Source: a virus. From it: DNA of 38,898 nt. Shown here in pieces: positions 24,949 through 31,403 of this stretch. The stretch's first letter is position 1; every line of letters starts with the position of its first letter. The position numbers were made by a program, and so were the translations under genes. Where the stretch lies: positions 1 to 38,898 of the IMG/VR virus record IMGVR_UViG_3300044858_002126. One strand, written 5' to 3'. The notes under the pieces are model-generated. The model was not told where the DNA came from, made no database searches, and saw only the letters and a program-made list of their open reading frames with translations.

Positions 24949-25845
24949 ATGAAGACCTCATGGTCCGTGACAGCAGCGGCTCGAAACATCCACATCGTTG
25001 ACCTCAAGGCCGACAGTGTCACGGACTCATGGGTCTTCCTGCTCCGAGGGGACGCACATCACGACAACCCGCTGTCGAATCACGAACTTGAGCGCAAGCA
25101 CCTCGACAGGATCCAGAAGATCGGCGGCGGGTGGATCGACGTAGGCGACTTGTTCTGCGTGATGGGCGGCAGGGCGGATCCGCGGCGCAGCCGCGTCGGA
25201 GTCCGCGAGGAGGACGCCACCGCGCCAGACTACTTCGACTCGGTGGTCAAGCATGCGGCGGAGTTCTACGCCCCCTACGCGAAGTCATGCGTCGTGATCG
25301 GGCGCGGCAATCACGAAACCGCGATCCTCAAGAATCAGGAGACGGACCTGACCGAGCGGCTGTGCGAGCGCATGAGCCACCTGTCGAGCCATCGCGTGTA
25401 TCCCGGAGGCTACGGCGGGTGGGTTCTGTTCCGCTGCGCGGTCGGGACGCACAGGTACTCCATGAACCTGAAGTATTTCCACGGCAGCGGCGGTGCCGCG
25501 CTCATGTCGTTCGACACCCTCAAGGTGCGGCGGCAGGCGGCGGTCATCCCGGACGCGGATGTCGTCGTGCAGGGACACGTCCACAAGCAGTGGGTCATGC
25601 CGCTTGCGAGGGAGAGGATCGTCTGCGACAAGGGCGGTCCCCGCGTCGTCCACGACATCCAGCACCACGTCCGGGTCGGGACGTACAAGGACGAGTTCGC
25701 GGACGGCTACATGGGGTTCCACGTCGAGCAGGGGCGCACCCCGGAGATCATCGGCGCGGTCGAGATGAAGTTGTCGCTTCACTGCAACATCGTGAACAAG
25801 CAGACCCGCTACCAGTTGAGGCCCGAGTTCTTCCCGGCGCACTGA
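24949..25845 (+). CDS. Calcineurin-like metallophosphoesterase
   Basis: 298 residues from ATG 24949. The metal-binding motifs of the family are present: GDAHH (Asp35, His37), DVGDLF (Asp67), GRGNHE (Asn121, His122) and GHVH (His210, His212), with YFHGSGG before the last. The family uses two metal ions to hydrolyse phosphomono- or phosphodiesters; phage members may act on DNA ends, nucleotides or RNA, and the substrate cannot be told from sequence. It is the first gene of the rightward early operon and is followed one base later by the SprT-like gene. A DNA-processing role is suggested by the recombination genes downstream. Confidence 0.85.
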   Translation: MKTSWSVTAAARNIHIVDLKADSVTDSWVFLLRGDAHHDNPLSNHELERKHLDRIQKIGGGWIDVGDLFCVMGGRADPRRSRVGVREEDATAPDYFDSVVKHAAEFYAPYAKSCVVIGRGNHETAILKNQETDLTERLCERMSHLSSHRVYPGGYGGWVLFRCAVGTHRYSMNLKYFHGSGGAALMSFDTLKVRRQAAVIPDADVVVQGHVHKQWVMPLARERIVCDKGGPRVVHDIQHHVRVGTYKDEFADGYMGFHVEQGRTPEIIGAVEMKLSLHCNIVNKQTRYQLRPEFFPAH

Positions 25846-25846
25846 C

Positions 25847-26116
25847 ATGCGCGTCAAACTCAACAACAAGTGGTGGAACCTGCGCTTCGTCCCGCAGTTG
25901 AGGGACTACGGCGACATGGTCGATCCGGGCAAGGCGGAAGGCCGCCGCATCCGCATCGGGACATGGCAGGGCGATGAGGAGATGCTGGACACCCTTATCC
26001 ACGAATTGCTGCATTGCATCGAGCCTTCGTGGACCGAGGAGAAAGTGACCGAGGCCAGCAAGGAGATGAGCAGGGTGCTGTGGCGATGCGGCTACAGGCG
26101 CACCCCCGAAAAATAA
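25847..26116 (+). CDS. Small SprT-like HELLH protein
   Basis: 89 residues beginning MRVKLNNKWWNLRFVPQLRD. HELLH at residues 52-56 in the context TLIHELLHCIEP is a zinc metallopeptidase active-site motif of the HExxH type, as in SprT-like proteins and other small phage metallopeptidases. The third zinc ligand might be the Glu in the following helix (EEKVTEASKEM). No signal peptide is visible, so it should act in the cytoplasm. Targets are unknown. It starts one base after the phosphoesterase stop. Confidence 0.75.
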   Translation: MRVKLNNKWWNLRFVPQLRDYGDMVDPGKAEGRRIRIGTWQGDEEMLDTLIHELLHCIEPSWTEEKVTEASKEMSRVLWRCGYRRTPEK

Positions 26117-26141
26117 ACTTGCCATTTTCCTGCCGACGCCC

Positions 26142-26169
26142 TTGACGGGCGTGAATGACTATCTACCAT
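26142..26169 (+). promoter_or_regulatory. Internal early promoter
   Basis: TTGACG (26142-26147), 16 bp, TACCAT (26164-26169). A CGCCC/GGGCG dyad (26137-26151) surrounds the -35 box. Downstream come a GC-rich hairpin-like segment and the shared AACTGGAG leader of the exonuclease-like gene. Confidence 0.6.
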
Positions 26170-26213
26170 ACACCGCGCACGGCAATTCCGCCGCGCACAA
26201 CTGGAGCCTGCAC

Positions 26214-27032
26214 ATGAAGATCCTGAAAGGCATTCCCGAGAGGGAGTACCACGCTTGGAACCTGATGAGCGCGTCCGCGCTCAAGACGCTCGACAAGTCC
26301 ACGCCGCTGCACCTGCTTGCCGACCGCGAGAACGACGAGGACACCCCTGCGTTCCGCATCGGCCGCGCCCTGCACAGCCTGCTGCTGACCCCGGCCGCGT
26401 ACGAACTCGACTTCGTCACCGCCCCGGACTGCGACCGCCGCACCAAGGCTGGCAAGGAGGAGTTCGAGAAGTTCAAGGAGGTCGCGGAGGGTCGCACCAT
26501 CCTCACGAAGGACGAGTCGAACCTCGTCGAGGAGATGCGCGGCGGAGTCATGTCCAACCAGTCCGCACGACAACTGCTTGCCGCCTGCGGAGACAACGTC
26601 GAGATCACGCTCAAGGGCGAGATGTTCGGAATCCCGATGAAGGCCCGCATCGACGGCTGGATCGAGTCCACCGGGACGATCATCGACATCAAATCCACTG
26701 GCGGGCTGGCCTCGCCGCAAGCATGTGCGAAGGCTGCATGGGACTTCGGGTACTGGACGCAATTCGCCTTCTACCGGGAGGCGCTGCGCCTCGCAGGGCA
26801 TGAAGTGTCGAGCGTGGTGCTGATCTTCGTGGAGAAGAACCCGCCTCACGCCTGCTCCTGCGTCGCCCTGAACTCCGAGGACCTCGACATCGCGGACGCT
26901 CGCCTCGTCGCTCTATCCGACTTATACCGTCGATTCATGGACGAGCCGGGACGCGGATGGAGCGAGGACATCGTGGAGATCCGCATTCCCGCCTACGCCA
27001 AGACCGAACTTCTCGCCCCTACTGGAGACTGA
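26214..27032 (+). CDS. PD-(D/E)XK exonuclease-like protein (exodeoxyribonuclease VIII type)
   Basis: ATG 26214, after AACTGGAG, gives MKILKGIPEREYHAWNLMSA, 272 residues. The SASALKTLDKSTPLHL start, the FRIGRALHSLLLTP helix and the core GIPMKARIDGWI followed by IIDIKSTGG (Asp-x(n)-Asp-x-Lys) match the PDDEXK domain of RecE-like exonucleases associated with phage recombinases; YWTQFAFYREAL is the conserved Gln/Tyr helix. It would resect double-stranded ends to make single strands for the ERF protein encoded just downstream. The frame is open further upstream, but the shared leader and Shine-Dalgarno fix this start. Confidence 0.85.
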   Translation: MKILKGIPEREYHAWNLMSASALKTLDKSTPLHLLADRENDEDTPAFRIGRALHSLLLTPAAYELDFVTAPDCDRRTKAGKEEFEKFKEVAEGRTILTKDESNLVEEMRGGVMSNQSARQLLAACGDNVEITLKGEMFGIPMKARIDGWIESTGTIIDIKSTGGLASPQACAKAAWDFGYWTQFAFYREALRLAGHEVSSVVLIFVEKNPPHACSCVALNSEDLDIADARLVALSDLYRRFMDEPGRGWSEDIVEIRIPAYAKTELLAPTGD

Positions 27033-27036
27033 ACCA

Positions 27037-27840
27037 ATGAAGCGCACCGATACCGTCGGAGAACTGGCTGCGGCGCTCGCCAAGGCCAATCTGGAAATCC
27101 GCAACGCGGAACTCGACCGCATCAACCCGCATTTCAAGAACCGCTACGCCACGCTCGGCAGCATCCTGAACGCCGTGCGCGTCCCCCTCGCCAAGCACGG
27201 GATCGCAACGGTGCAGACCGTGAGCATGCAGGAGGGGATGGTGACGGTCACGACCTCGCTGATCCACTCGTCGGGCCAGTGCATCGAGGACACGGCCATG
27301 TTCCCGCTGCCCGACAAGGCGACCGTGCAGCAGATGGGCAGCGCCATCACCTACCTGCGCCGCTACGCGCTGGCCGCGATCTGCGGCATCGTGGGCGACG
27401 AGGACGATGACGGAGAGAACGACCGGACGCAGCGCACCGAGCCGCGCCGGGAGACGTTCAAGCCGCAGGAGGCACGCGGTTCCGCGCCAGTGGCCGAGCG
27501 CCCCGCGCCCAAGCAGGTCGCTCCGGCCCCGAGGCAGGAGTCCGTCGCTGCTGCCGAAGGTGAGTGGATCGAGGTCGTGCCGAAGTTCATCGACGAGGGC
27601 GTCGCCGGGAAGAACCAGTCCCCGTACGTCAAGATCAAGGACTCGAACGGTGACTCGTTCTTCGTGTGGGACACCGCGCTGTTCGGCGTCGTGAAGGCAT
27701 CGAAGGGTGCGCCCCTGTGGGTCATCACCGAGGCGTCCAAGAAGGAGGGCGCGCCGCCCCGCATCGTGCAGGTGCGGACATCGCCACCGGCGGAGCCGGG
27801 TTCGATCCCCTCGCTCGATGACGACGGGATTCCGTTTTGA
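27037..27840 (+). CDS. erf: ERF-family single-strand annealing protein with SSB-like C-terminal tail
   Basis: 267 residues from ATG 27037, preceded by ACTGGAGACTGAACCA. Residues 1-130 have the ERF pattern: LAKANLEIRNAELDRINPHF with the KNRYATLGSILNAVR block and the conserved QQMGSAITYLRRYALAAICG helix. ERF proteins bind single-stranded DNA and anneal complementary strands. After an Arg/Pro/Ala-rich linker (about 135-175), a second domain (GEWIEVVPKFIDEG and following) looks beta-rich, and the protein ends SLDDDGIPF, which closely resembles the acidic tip of bacterial SSB (DDDIPF). Such a tip recruits SSB-interacting host proteins. Whether the C-terminal domain is an OB fold is not decided by eye. 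Confidence 0.85.
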   Translation: MKRTDTVGELAAALAKANLEIRNAELDRINPHFKNRYATLGSILNAVRVPLAKHGIATVQTVSMQEGMVTVTTSLIHSSGQCIEDTAMFPLPDKATVQQMGSAITYLRRYALAAICGIVGDEDDDGENDRTQRTEPRRETFKPQEARGSAPVAERPAPKQVAPAPRQESVAAAEGEWIEVVPKFIDEGVAGKNQSPYVKIKDSNGDSFFVWDTALFGVVKASKGAPLWVITEASKKEGAPPRIVQVRTSPPAEPGSIPSLDDDGIPF

Positions 27841-28184
27841 GCAGGCCGAAGGCAAAGGCTCGCACCTGCCCGGTCACCGGGTACTCATGCAACTATGCGT
27901 ACAAGCATGCCCGGTGCAGGTGCGAGCAATGCGTGGACGCGCTCCGCGAAAGGTGCTACACGACGATCCAGCGGGCGCTCCTCCGCGCCCATGCGTCGAA
28001 GCGTGTGTCGAACAAGAACACGAAGCGGTGCATGTTCCCCGAGAACAAGCCGTACACGGGATACCAGTACGGGTGCCGATGCCTCCGCTGCGCGGCGGGT
28101 CAGGCTGCGGCGGTCGCAAGGTACAGGAAACGCCGAAAGGAGAGGCAGCAGCATGGAAGCGCACAAGGACGGAACGACGTGTGA
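27837..28184 (+). CDS. Zinc-ribbon-like protein with two CRCxxC motifs
   Basis: A TTG start at 27837 overlaps the ERF stop. 115 residues, strongly basic. Two similar units are visible: ARCRCEQC (about residue 27) and YGCRCLRC (about residue 80), each followed by a basic helix, with extra Cys near the start (TCPVTGYSC) and in the middle (TKRCMFPEN). The same GCRCxxC unit occurs at the start of the HNH protein at 30478. Zinc binding and DNA binding are inferred. The 3' end overlaps the next gene by 32 bases. Confidence 0.65.
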   Translation: MSRPKAKARTCPVTGYSCNYAYKHARCRCEQCVDALRERCYTTIQRALLRAHASKRVSNKNTKRCMFPENKPYTGYQYGCRCLRCAAGQAAAVARYRKRRKERQQHGSAQGRNDV

Positions 28185-28539
28185 GCATGGAGCATGCGAT
28201 GACGAGTCGAGGTGCAGCGCGTGTCGCACGAAGTACGCGGATGACATTCTCGTTAGGCTTGCGGCGGTCGATTCGATATCGCAGCGTGACCGAGCGACGA
28301 TCAGGGATGCCATGTCCACGATTGCCGATCTCCGGGAAGCAGATGCCAGCATGAGGAGGCGGCTGTCGGAGTATGCGATGCGGGAACTGTCCCGCCTCGA
28401 CGAGGGTGAAGCGCCGGATTCGGAGATCGCCCGTCTCCGCGCCGAGCGCGACGAGGCGAACAAGGCGCTCGCCGTGTACCGGGAGTTCATCGGGGACGAG
28501 ATGATGGAGGCCGCGAAGCGACGGGCTGGCCGTGGCTGA
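28153..28539 (+). CDS. Small Cys-cluster and coiled-coil protein, 128 aa
   Basis: ATG 28153 with AGAGG upstream gives MEAHKDGTTCEHGACDDESR. A Cys/His cluster (CEHGAC, CSAC) in the first 27 residues could bind zinc, and residues 35-120 are a charged helical region (RDRATIRDAMSTIADLREAD and on) typical of a coiled coil. Function is unknown. It overlaps both neighbours. Confidence 0.6.
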   Translation: MEAHKDGTTCEHGACDDESRCSACRTKYADDILVRLAAVDSISQRDRATIRDAMSTIADLREADASMRRRLSEYAMRELSRLDEGEAPDSEIARLRAERDEANKALAVYREFIGDEMMEAAKRRAGRG

Positions 28540-29107
28540 CAAGGGAACCCCGATGCCCGTCGAGGCCGTGCTTCGGATACGGGCGGCGGTCATGCAGGGC
28601 ATGAAATACAGGCAGGTGTCCGAGATGTTCGGATGCACCAAGACGACGGTATCGAACATCCACCTTCGGAGGACGCATGCACGGATCGCAGACGACGGAA
28701 CTCTTGTTGGCCCGCCTCGCACGGGCGGCGCGGAACGACGATCTCGCGGCGGAGGCGGAGACGACGATCCGCAGGCTGCTGCTCGACCTGACGAAGGAGT
28801 CGGCCGCGGCCGACCTGCTCGCCCAACGGAACGCCGCTCTCGTCACCGAGATCGACTCGCTGCGGCAGTTGGTGGAGTATCGGGGGACTGGCTGATGGAA
28901 CGCAAGAAGGGACGTTGGCATCGGCGGCACCGAGCGGTGTGGCTCGACGCCGACCTGATGGAACTGGTGGACGCGGCGGCCAAGAGGAACTGGCTGTCGA
29001 TTCGTGAGCAGGTCGAACTGCTCGTCGCGCTCGGTCTTTCGCAGGATGCGGACCAAGTCAGTGCCAAGGGAGGCAAGCAAGGTGCAATACAGCAAGAAGG
29101 AACTTGA
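28532..29107 (+). CDS. Helix-turn-helix protein with long read-through frame
   Basis: A GTG start at 28532 overlaps the upstream stop; ATG 28553 with AAGGGA upstream is equally good. Residues 8-45 (VEAVLRIRAAVMQGMKYRQV, SEMFGCTKTTVSNI) form a clear helix-turn-helix like those of small phage DNA-binding proteins, which usually end soon after. Here no stop follows: the frame stays open through 29107, with a Gly/Arg/Asp-rich middle that overlaps another likely gene (28677-28895), and then reads in frame into an RHH-like protein. It may be a stop-loss fusion, or the HTH may be translated only in part. Probably a regulator of the early operon (inference). Confidence 0.5.
   Translation: MADKGTPMPVEAVLRIRAAVMQGMKYRQVSEMFGCTKTTVSNIHLRRTHARIADDGTLVGPPRTGGAERRSRGGGGDDDPQAAARPDEGVGRGRPARPTERRSRHRDRLAAAVGGVSGDWLMERKKGRWHRRHRAVWLDADLMELVDAAAKRNWLSIREQVELLVALGLSQDADQVSAKGGKQGAIQQEGT
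28677..28895 (+). CDS. Small helical protein, 72 aa, overlapping the HTH frame
   Basis: ATG 28677 follows a strong Shine-Dalgarno (GGAGGACGC), and the stop overlaps the next ATG (TGATG). MHGSQTTELLLARLARAARN is followed by charged helices with Leu/Ala heptads (DLLAQRNAALVTEIDSLRQL), a probable coiled coil. It lies entirely within the HTH frame in another reading frame. The ribosome-binding site and coupled stop argue it is real. Confidence 0.6.
   Translation: MHGSQTTELLLARLARAARNDDLAAEAETTIRRLLLDLTKESAAADLLAQRNAALVTEIDSLRQLVEYRGTG
28895..29107 (+). CDS. Ribbon-helix-helix-like small protein, 70 aa (internal start)
   Basis: ATG 28895 overlaps the TGA of the upstream gene and gives MERKKGRWHRRHRAVWLDAD. 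A basic N terminus is followed by a strand-helix-helix pattern (VWLDADLMELVDAAAKR, then IREQVELLVALGL) like Arc-type ribbon-helix-helix DNA-binding proteins. It is in frame with the HTH gene, so it can be made as a separate protein or as the C-terminal part of a fusion. A transcriptional regulator is likely but its target is unknown. Confidence 0.55.
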   Translation: MERKKGRWHRRHRAVWLDADLMELVDAAAKRNWLSIREQVELLVALGLSQDADQVSAKGGKQGAIQQEGT

Positions 29108-29399
29108 AGAGAACCTCCAGTTGCAGATGCGACTGCGGTTCAGGTCGGAGGAGAGGGAGTCGCAAGCCCACTCGGTCGCGGCCGCGCTCGACGAGGTGCT
29201 TACGCTCCTCCTCATGGCGCTCGCACAGGCGGCGGAGACTCCGAGAGGGATGCAGGCTCGTCGTGCGAGGAGGCTCCTCGCGAACTTCAAGAATTACAGG
29301 CTCGACGCACTCGACGGCAAGAGCGTGTGTCGCAACACCAAGAAAGTGATGGAGGCCGATGAAACCGCGTTGGAACATACGGATCGACTGGTTCGTTGA
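29082..29399 (+). CDS. Unknown helical protein, 105 aa
   Basis: GTG 29082 follows GGGAGG by eight bases, a good Shine-Dalgarno. The product starts MQYSKKELEENLQLQMRLRF, is rich in Arg, Glu and Leu and almost wholly helical, with a basic central part (ARRARRLLANFKNYRLD). No family is recognised. It overlaps the RHH-like gene by 26 bases and the next gene by 41. Confidence 0.6.
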   Translation: MQYSKKELEENLQLQMRLRFRSEERESQAHSVAAALDEVLTLLLMALAQAAETPRGMQARRARRLLANFKNYRLDALDGKSVCRNTKKVMEADETALEHTDRLVR

Positions 29400-29706
29400 C
29401 GATCAGCGGGTGCTGCACGGCGTCTCGGAGTTCGACGCCGACCAAGCATGCCCGGAGGTGCGGGCGTTCTTCGTGGCCCGCGCCCTTCAGGAGACGAACC
29501 GCAAGGGCATGGCCGCGCTCGCGAGGATCGCGGATACATGGGAGTGGAGGCAGACGACGATCACTCTCATAAGTGACCAGCGGACTAGGTCAATCACGGT
29601 GAAGGACACCAAGATGGCGATGTCCGAGAAGGAGGCAACGGAATGCACCGAACGGATCATGGAATGGCTGGACGCGGACGAGACGACGGAACTGCTGACG
29701 GCCTGA
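29359..29706 (+). CDS. Unknown protein, 115 aa
   Basis: ATG 29359 gives MKPRWNIRIDWFVDDQRVLH. An alpha/beta pattern is seen, with a strand-rich second part (TTITLISDQRTRSITVKD) and an acidic C-terminal helix (TERIMEWLDADETTELL). It has no cysteine cluster or catalytic motif that can be named. Its 3' end overlaps the RusA gene by 64 bases. Function unknown; likely part of the recombination/regulation operon. Confidence 0.55.
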   Translation: MKPRWNIRIDWFVDDQRVLHGVSEFDADQACPEVRAFFVARALQETNRKGMAALARIADTWEWRQTTITLISDQRTRSITVKDTKMAMSEKEATECTERIMEWLDADETTELLTA

Positions 29707-30062
29707 CCCTGACGCTGCCGCCGCCGACGATGCCGGGTGCGAACTCCCGCTGCCATTGGCGGGTGAGGCACAAGGCTGCGCGACACGACCGCTACGTTGC
29801 GGCGACGCTCGCGCTCGCGGAGATGCGGAAGTCCGCGTCGTGGCAGCGCATGGAGGGAGCCTCCCTGACCGTGACATGGCGCGGTCGGGGAAGGCTCCCC
29901 GATCCCGACAACATCGGCGGGCGCACCAAGGCGTACATCGACGGCCTGACCGACGCCGGAGTGTGGGCCGACGACTCGGTGGTGCGGTCGATCACCTTCC
30001 GCACCGAGCGGGCGGAGCGCATGTGCGACCGCTGCGTCATCATCGAGGCGAGGCGAACATGA
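29643..30062 (+). CDS. rusA: RusA-like Holliday-junction resolvase
   Basis: 139 residues. ATG 29643 is favoured by an AAGGAGG seven bases upstream; later starts (29664, 29730) are possible. The family motif is clear: DPDN (residues 87-90), Lys96, Asp100 in KAYIDGLTDAG and a final ADDS (Asp110, Asp111). In RusA these acidic residues bind the metal that cleaves four-way junctions symmetrically, and the conserved Lys assists. It would resolve branched DNA made by the exonuclease/ERF pathway before packaging. The protein is close in length to E. coli RusA (about 120 residues). Confidence 0.88.
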   Translation: MHRTDHGMAGRGRDDGTADGLTLTLPPPTMPGANSRCHWRVRHKAARHDRYVAATLALAEMRKSASWQRMEGASLTVTWRGRGRLPDPDNIGGRTKAYIDGLTDAGVWADDSVVRSITFRTERAERMCDRCVIIEARRT

Positions 30063-30478
30063 GGCCGAGGTACGAGACTCCCTACGACCGCGTGCAGCAG
30101 CGGCGGGCAATCTCCGCCTTCTGCGAGGCGTTCAGGTGCGAGGCGACGGCCACCCCGGAACTGGCCGCATGGGACTACGACATCGTGCGGGACGGCAGGA
30201 CCGTCGCCGTGGTCGAGGTCAAGTGCCGCCTCTGCAAGCACGACACCTACCCGACCTACATGATCGGGCTTCGCAAGATGGAGCGACTCCGGGAGGCCGC
30301 GTCCGATGGTGTCGCCGCCATCCTGCTCGTCGCGTGGCAGGACCGGATGGGGTTCGTCCACGCGGACACGGCCATCTCGACCGGGATGAAGGCGCACGGC
30401 GGGCGCACCGACCGGGGCGACCCGCTCGATACCGAGGTCGTGCTGCACATACCGATTGATAGGTTCAGGATGGTCTGA
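30059..30478 (+). CDS. PD-(D/E)XK nuclease-like protein, 139 aa
   Basis: ATG 30059 overlaps the RusA stop and gives MRPRYETPYDRVQQRRAISA. AAWDYDIVRDG (Asp39, Asp41) followed by VAVVEVKCR (Glu53, Lys55) is the D-x(n)-E-x-K active-site arrangement of restriction-like nuclease folds, and TYMIGLRKMERLREAA forms the following helix. The later DRMGFVHAD segment may be the end of the core sheet. It resembles small endonuclease-like proteins in phage operons. The substrate is unknown; it is coupled to the HNH gene by TGATG. Confidence 0.7.
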   Translation: MRPRYETPYDRVQQRRAISAFCEAFRCEATATPELAAWDYDIVRDGRTVAVVEVKCRLCKHDTYPTYMIGLRKMERLREAASDGVAAILLVAWQDRMGFVHADTAISTGMKAHGGRTDRGDPLDTEVVLHIPIDRFRMV

Positions 30479-30936
30479 TGCCCTGCTCGTACCCCAAGAA
30501 CACCGTTCTCGTCTCGTACCGGAAGGGCTGTCGCTGCGACAGGTGCAGGTCGGGATATGCCGAGAGGCACCGCCAGTATTCGCGCTCGTACGTCGAGCGT
30601 CACCGGGAACGCAGGAGGGAATCCGTACGCCGATGGCAGGAGGCAAACGTCGAGAGGCACCGCCTGAACAGGCGGGCAAGTCAAGCCAAGCGGCGGGCAG
30701 CGGTACGGGGATCGGCTGCGAAGGAGGCGGTCGCCACGCTCGTTGCCGCCATCTACCGGGCATGCCCGCCGGGGCATGAGGTCGATCACATCCTGCCCCT
30801 GTCGAGGGGCGGGAAACACTGCCCGTCGAACCTCCAATACCTGACCCGCGAGGAGAACATGCGCAAGGGTGCGCGTGTCGGGCATGTCCCGCCGCCGGGG
30901 ACGGTCATCGACTGGCGGTCAGTTCTCGGAAAGTAA
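30478..30936 (+). CDS. HNH endonuclease with CRCxxC N terminus
   Basis: 152 residues. The N-terminal zinc-finger-like unit GCRCDRC at about residue 18 is followed by an Arg-rich helix (AERHRQYSRSYVERHRERRR) that should bind DNA. The C-terminal part has the HNH core: EVDHILPLSRGG (Asp103, His104), PSNLQYL and the final helix RGG/EENMRKG. HNH enzymes nick or cut DNA; in phages they are either homing endonucleases or packaging helpers. Being far from terminase and not interrupting a gene, its job is unclear. It is the last gene of the rightward early operon. Confidence 0.8.
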   Translation: MPCSYPKNTVLVSYRKGCRCDRCRSGYAERHRQYSRSYVERHRERRRESVRRWQEANVERHRLNRRASQAKRRAAVRGSAAKEAVATLVAAIYRACPPGHEVDHILPLSRGGKHCPSNLQYLTREENMRKGARVGHVPPPGTVIDWRSVLGK

Positions 30937-30945
30937 ATCTCCACT

Positions 30946-30962
30946 TGTAAGAAACTCTTACA
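30946..30962. promoter_or_regulatory. Inverted repeat TGTAAGA-AAC-TCTTACA
   Basis: A perfect 7-bp dyad just after the HNH stop, AT-richer than its surroundings and followed by a CT-rich stretch (TTCTCCTTTCC). It may be a weak terminator of the early operon or a protein-binding site. Confidence 0.5.
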
Positions 30963-31018
30963 CGTTCTCCTTTCCGCTGACGGGGTAGCGTCCGGTCGCC
31001 GAAACGCATACGGATCGG

Positions 31019-31036
31019 TTGACCGATATCGGTCAA
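31019..31036. promoter_or_regulatory. 18-bp perfect palindrome TTGACCGATATCGGTCAA
   Basis: Perfectly self-complementary, with TTGAC/GTCAA outer arms like the palindrome at 24796-24809. No matching -10 hexamer is seen at normal spacing in either direction. It looks like an operator, origin or recombination site rather than a promoter. Confidence 0.6.
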
Positions 31037-31087
31037 TCCGGATCGTGTACGAGCCATCGACAGGTCCGGATAAGCGGTACGAAAGTG

Positions 31088-31109
31088 CCACACTTTTCGA
31101 CAAGTGTGG
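31088..31109. promoter_or_regulatory. Inverted repeat CCACACTT-TTCGAC-AAGTGTGG
   Basis: Perfect 8-bp arms around six bases, 51 bases beyond the 18-bp palindrome. It could be another protein-binding site or an RNA hairpin. No T-tract follows. Confidence 0.5.
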
Positions 31110-31340
31110 TGTTCTCGCTCCGCACCCGTGCCGACCGACATTTCCGCACATGGAACAGCGCACGGCTTCGCCTATGCCTGTTCCTTGGCGGCATGCTCTC
31201 CCTACACCAATGGTTGCGCCGCACCGGGCCGTCCCTCGCGGGCTTTCTGCCGATGCCCATGCGGGTGTTAGGCCCTCCGACGAGCCGCAGTCCCGCGCCT
31301 CCGCGCCAGTAGGGTACACGGCTGCCCCCCGAATGAAACA

Positions 31341-31366
31341 CCCCCCGCCTCTGCCGGGGCGGGGGG
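31341..31366 (-). terminator. Strong terminator for the leftward operon
   Basis: CCCCCCGCC (31341-31349) pairs with GGCGGGGGG (31358-31366) around an 8-base loop. On the minus strand it is followed by TGTTTCATTC, suiting termination after the last leftward gene. It could act in both directions. Confidence 0.7.
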
Positions 31367-31370
31367 CGCG

Positions 31371-31390
31371 AACTGGAGACTCTGCCAAGA
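31371..31390 (+). repeat. Orphan copy of the AACTGGAGA leader in plus orientation
   Basis: AACTGGAGACTCTGCCAAGA matches the minus-strand leaders but is reversed, and the ATG position is changed to AAG. No coding frame follows. It may be the remnant of a lost rightward gene. Confidence 0.45.
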
Positions 31391-31403
31391 GTCACCGGAG
31401 AGT

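Larger units (their letters stand above)
30937..31403. other. Non-coding region between converging operons
   Basis: 467 bases with no convincing gene. It holds three inverted repeats (30946-30962, 31019-31036 and 31088-31109), a strong terminator (31341-31366) and a plus-strand copy of the AACTGGAGA leader without a gene (31371-31390). The open frames crossing it lack sensible composition. No tRNA, no integrase nearby. Confidence 0.75.

Noticed and set aside
31019-31036. Protelomerase (hairpin telomere) target site
   Set aside because: Known sites are much longer palindromes and no protelomerase gene is recognised; the ends also overlap as a circle.
31019-31312. Open frames across the non-coding region (for example 31019-31312 plus, 30905-31141 minus)
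   Set aside because: No Shine-Dalgarno, odd composition and overlap with strong dyads; not supported as genes.
30937-31403. Phage attachment site or integration module
   Set aside because: No integrase, excisionase or tRNA-like sequence lies near the dyads; kept only as an unexplained non-coding region.
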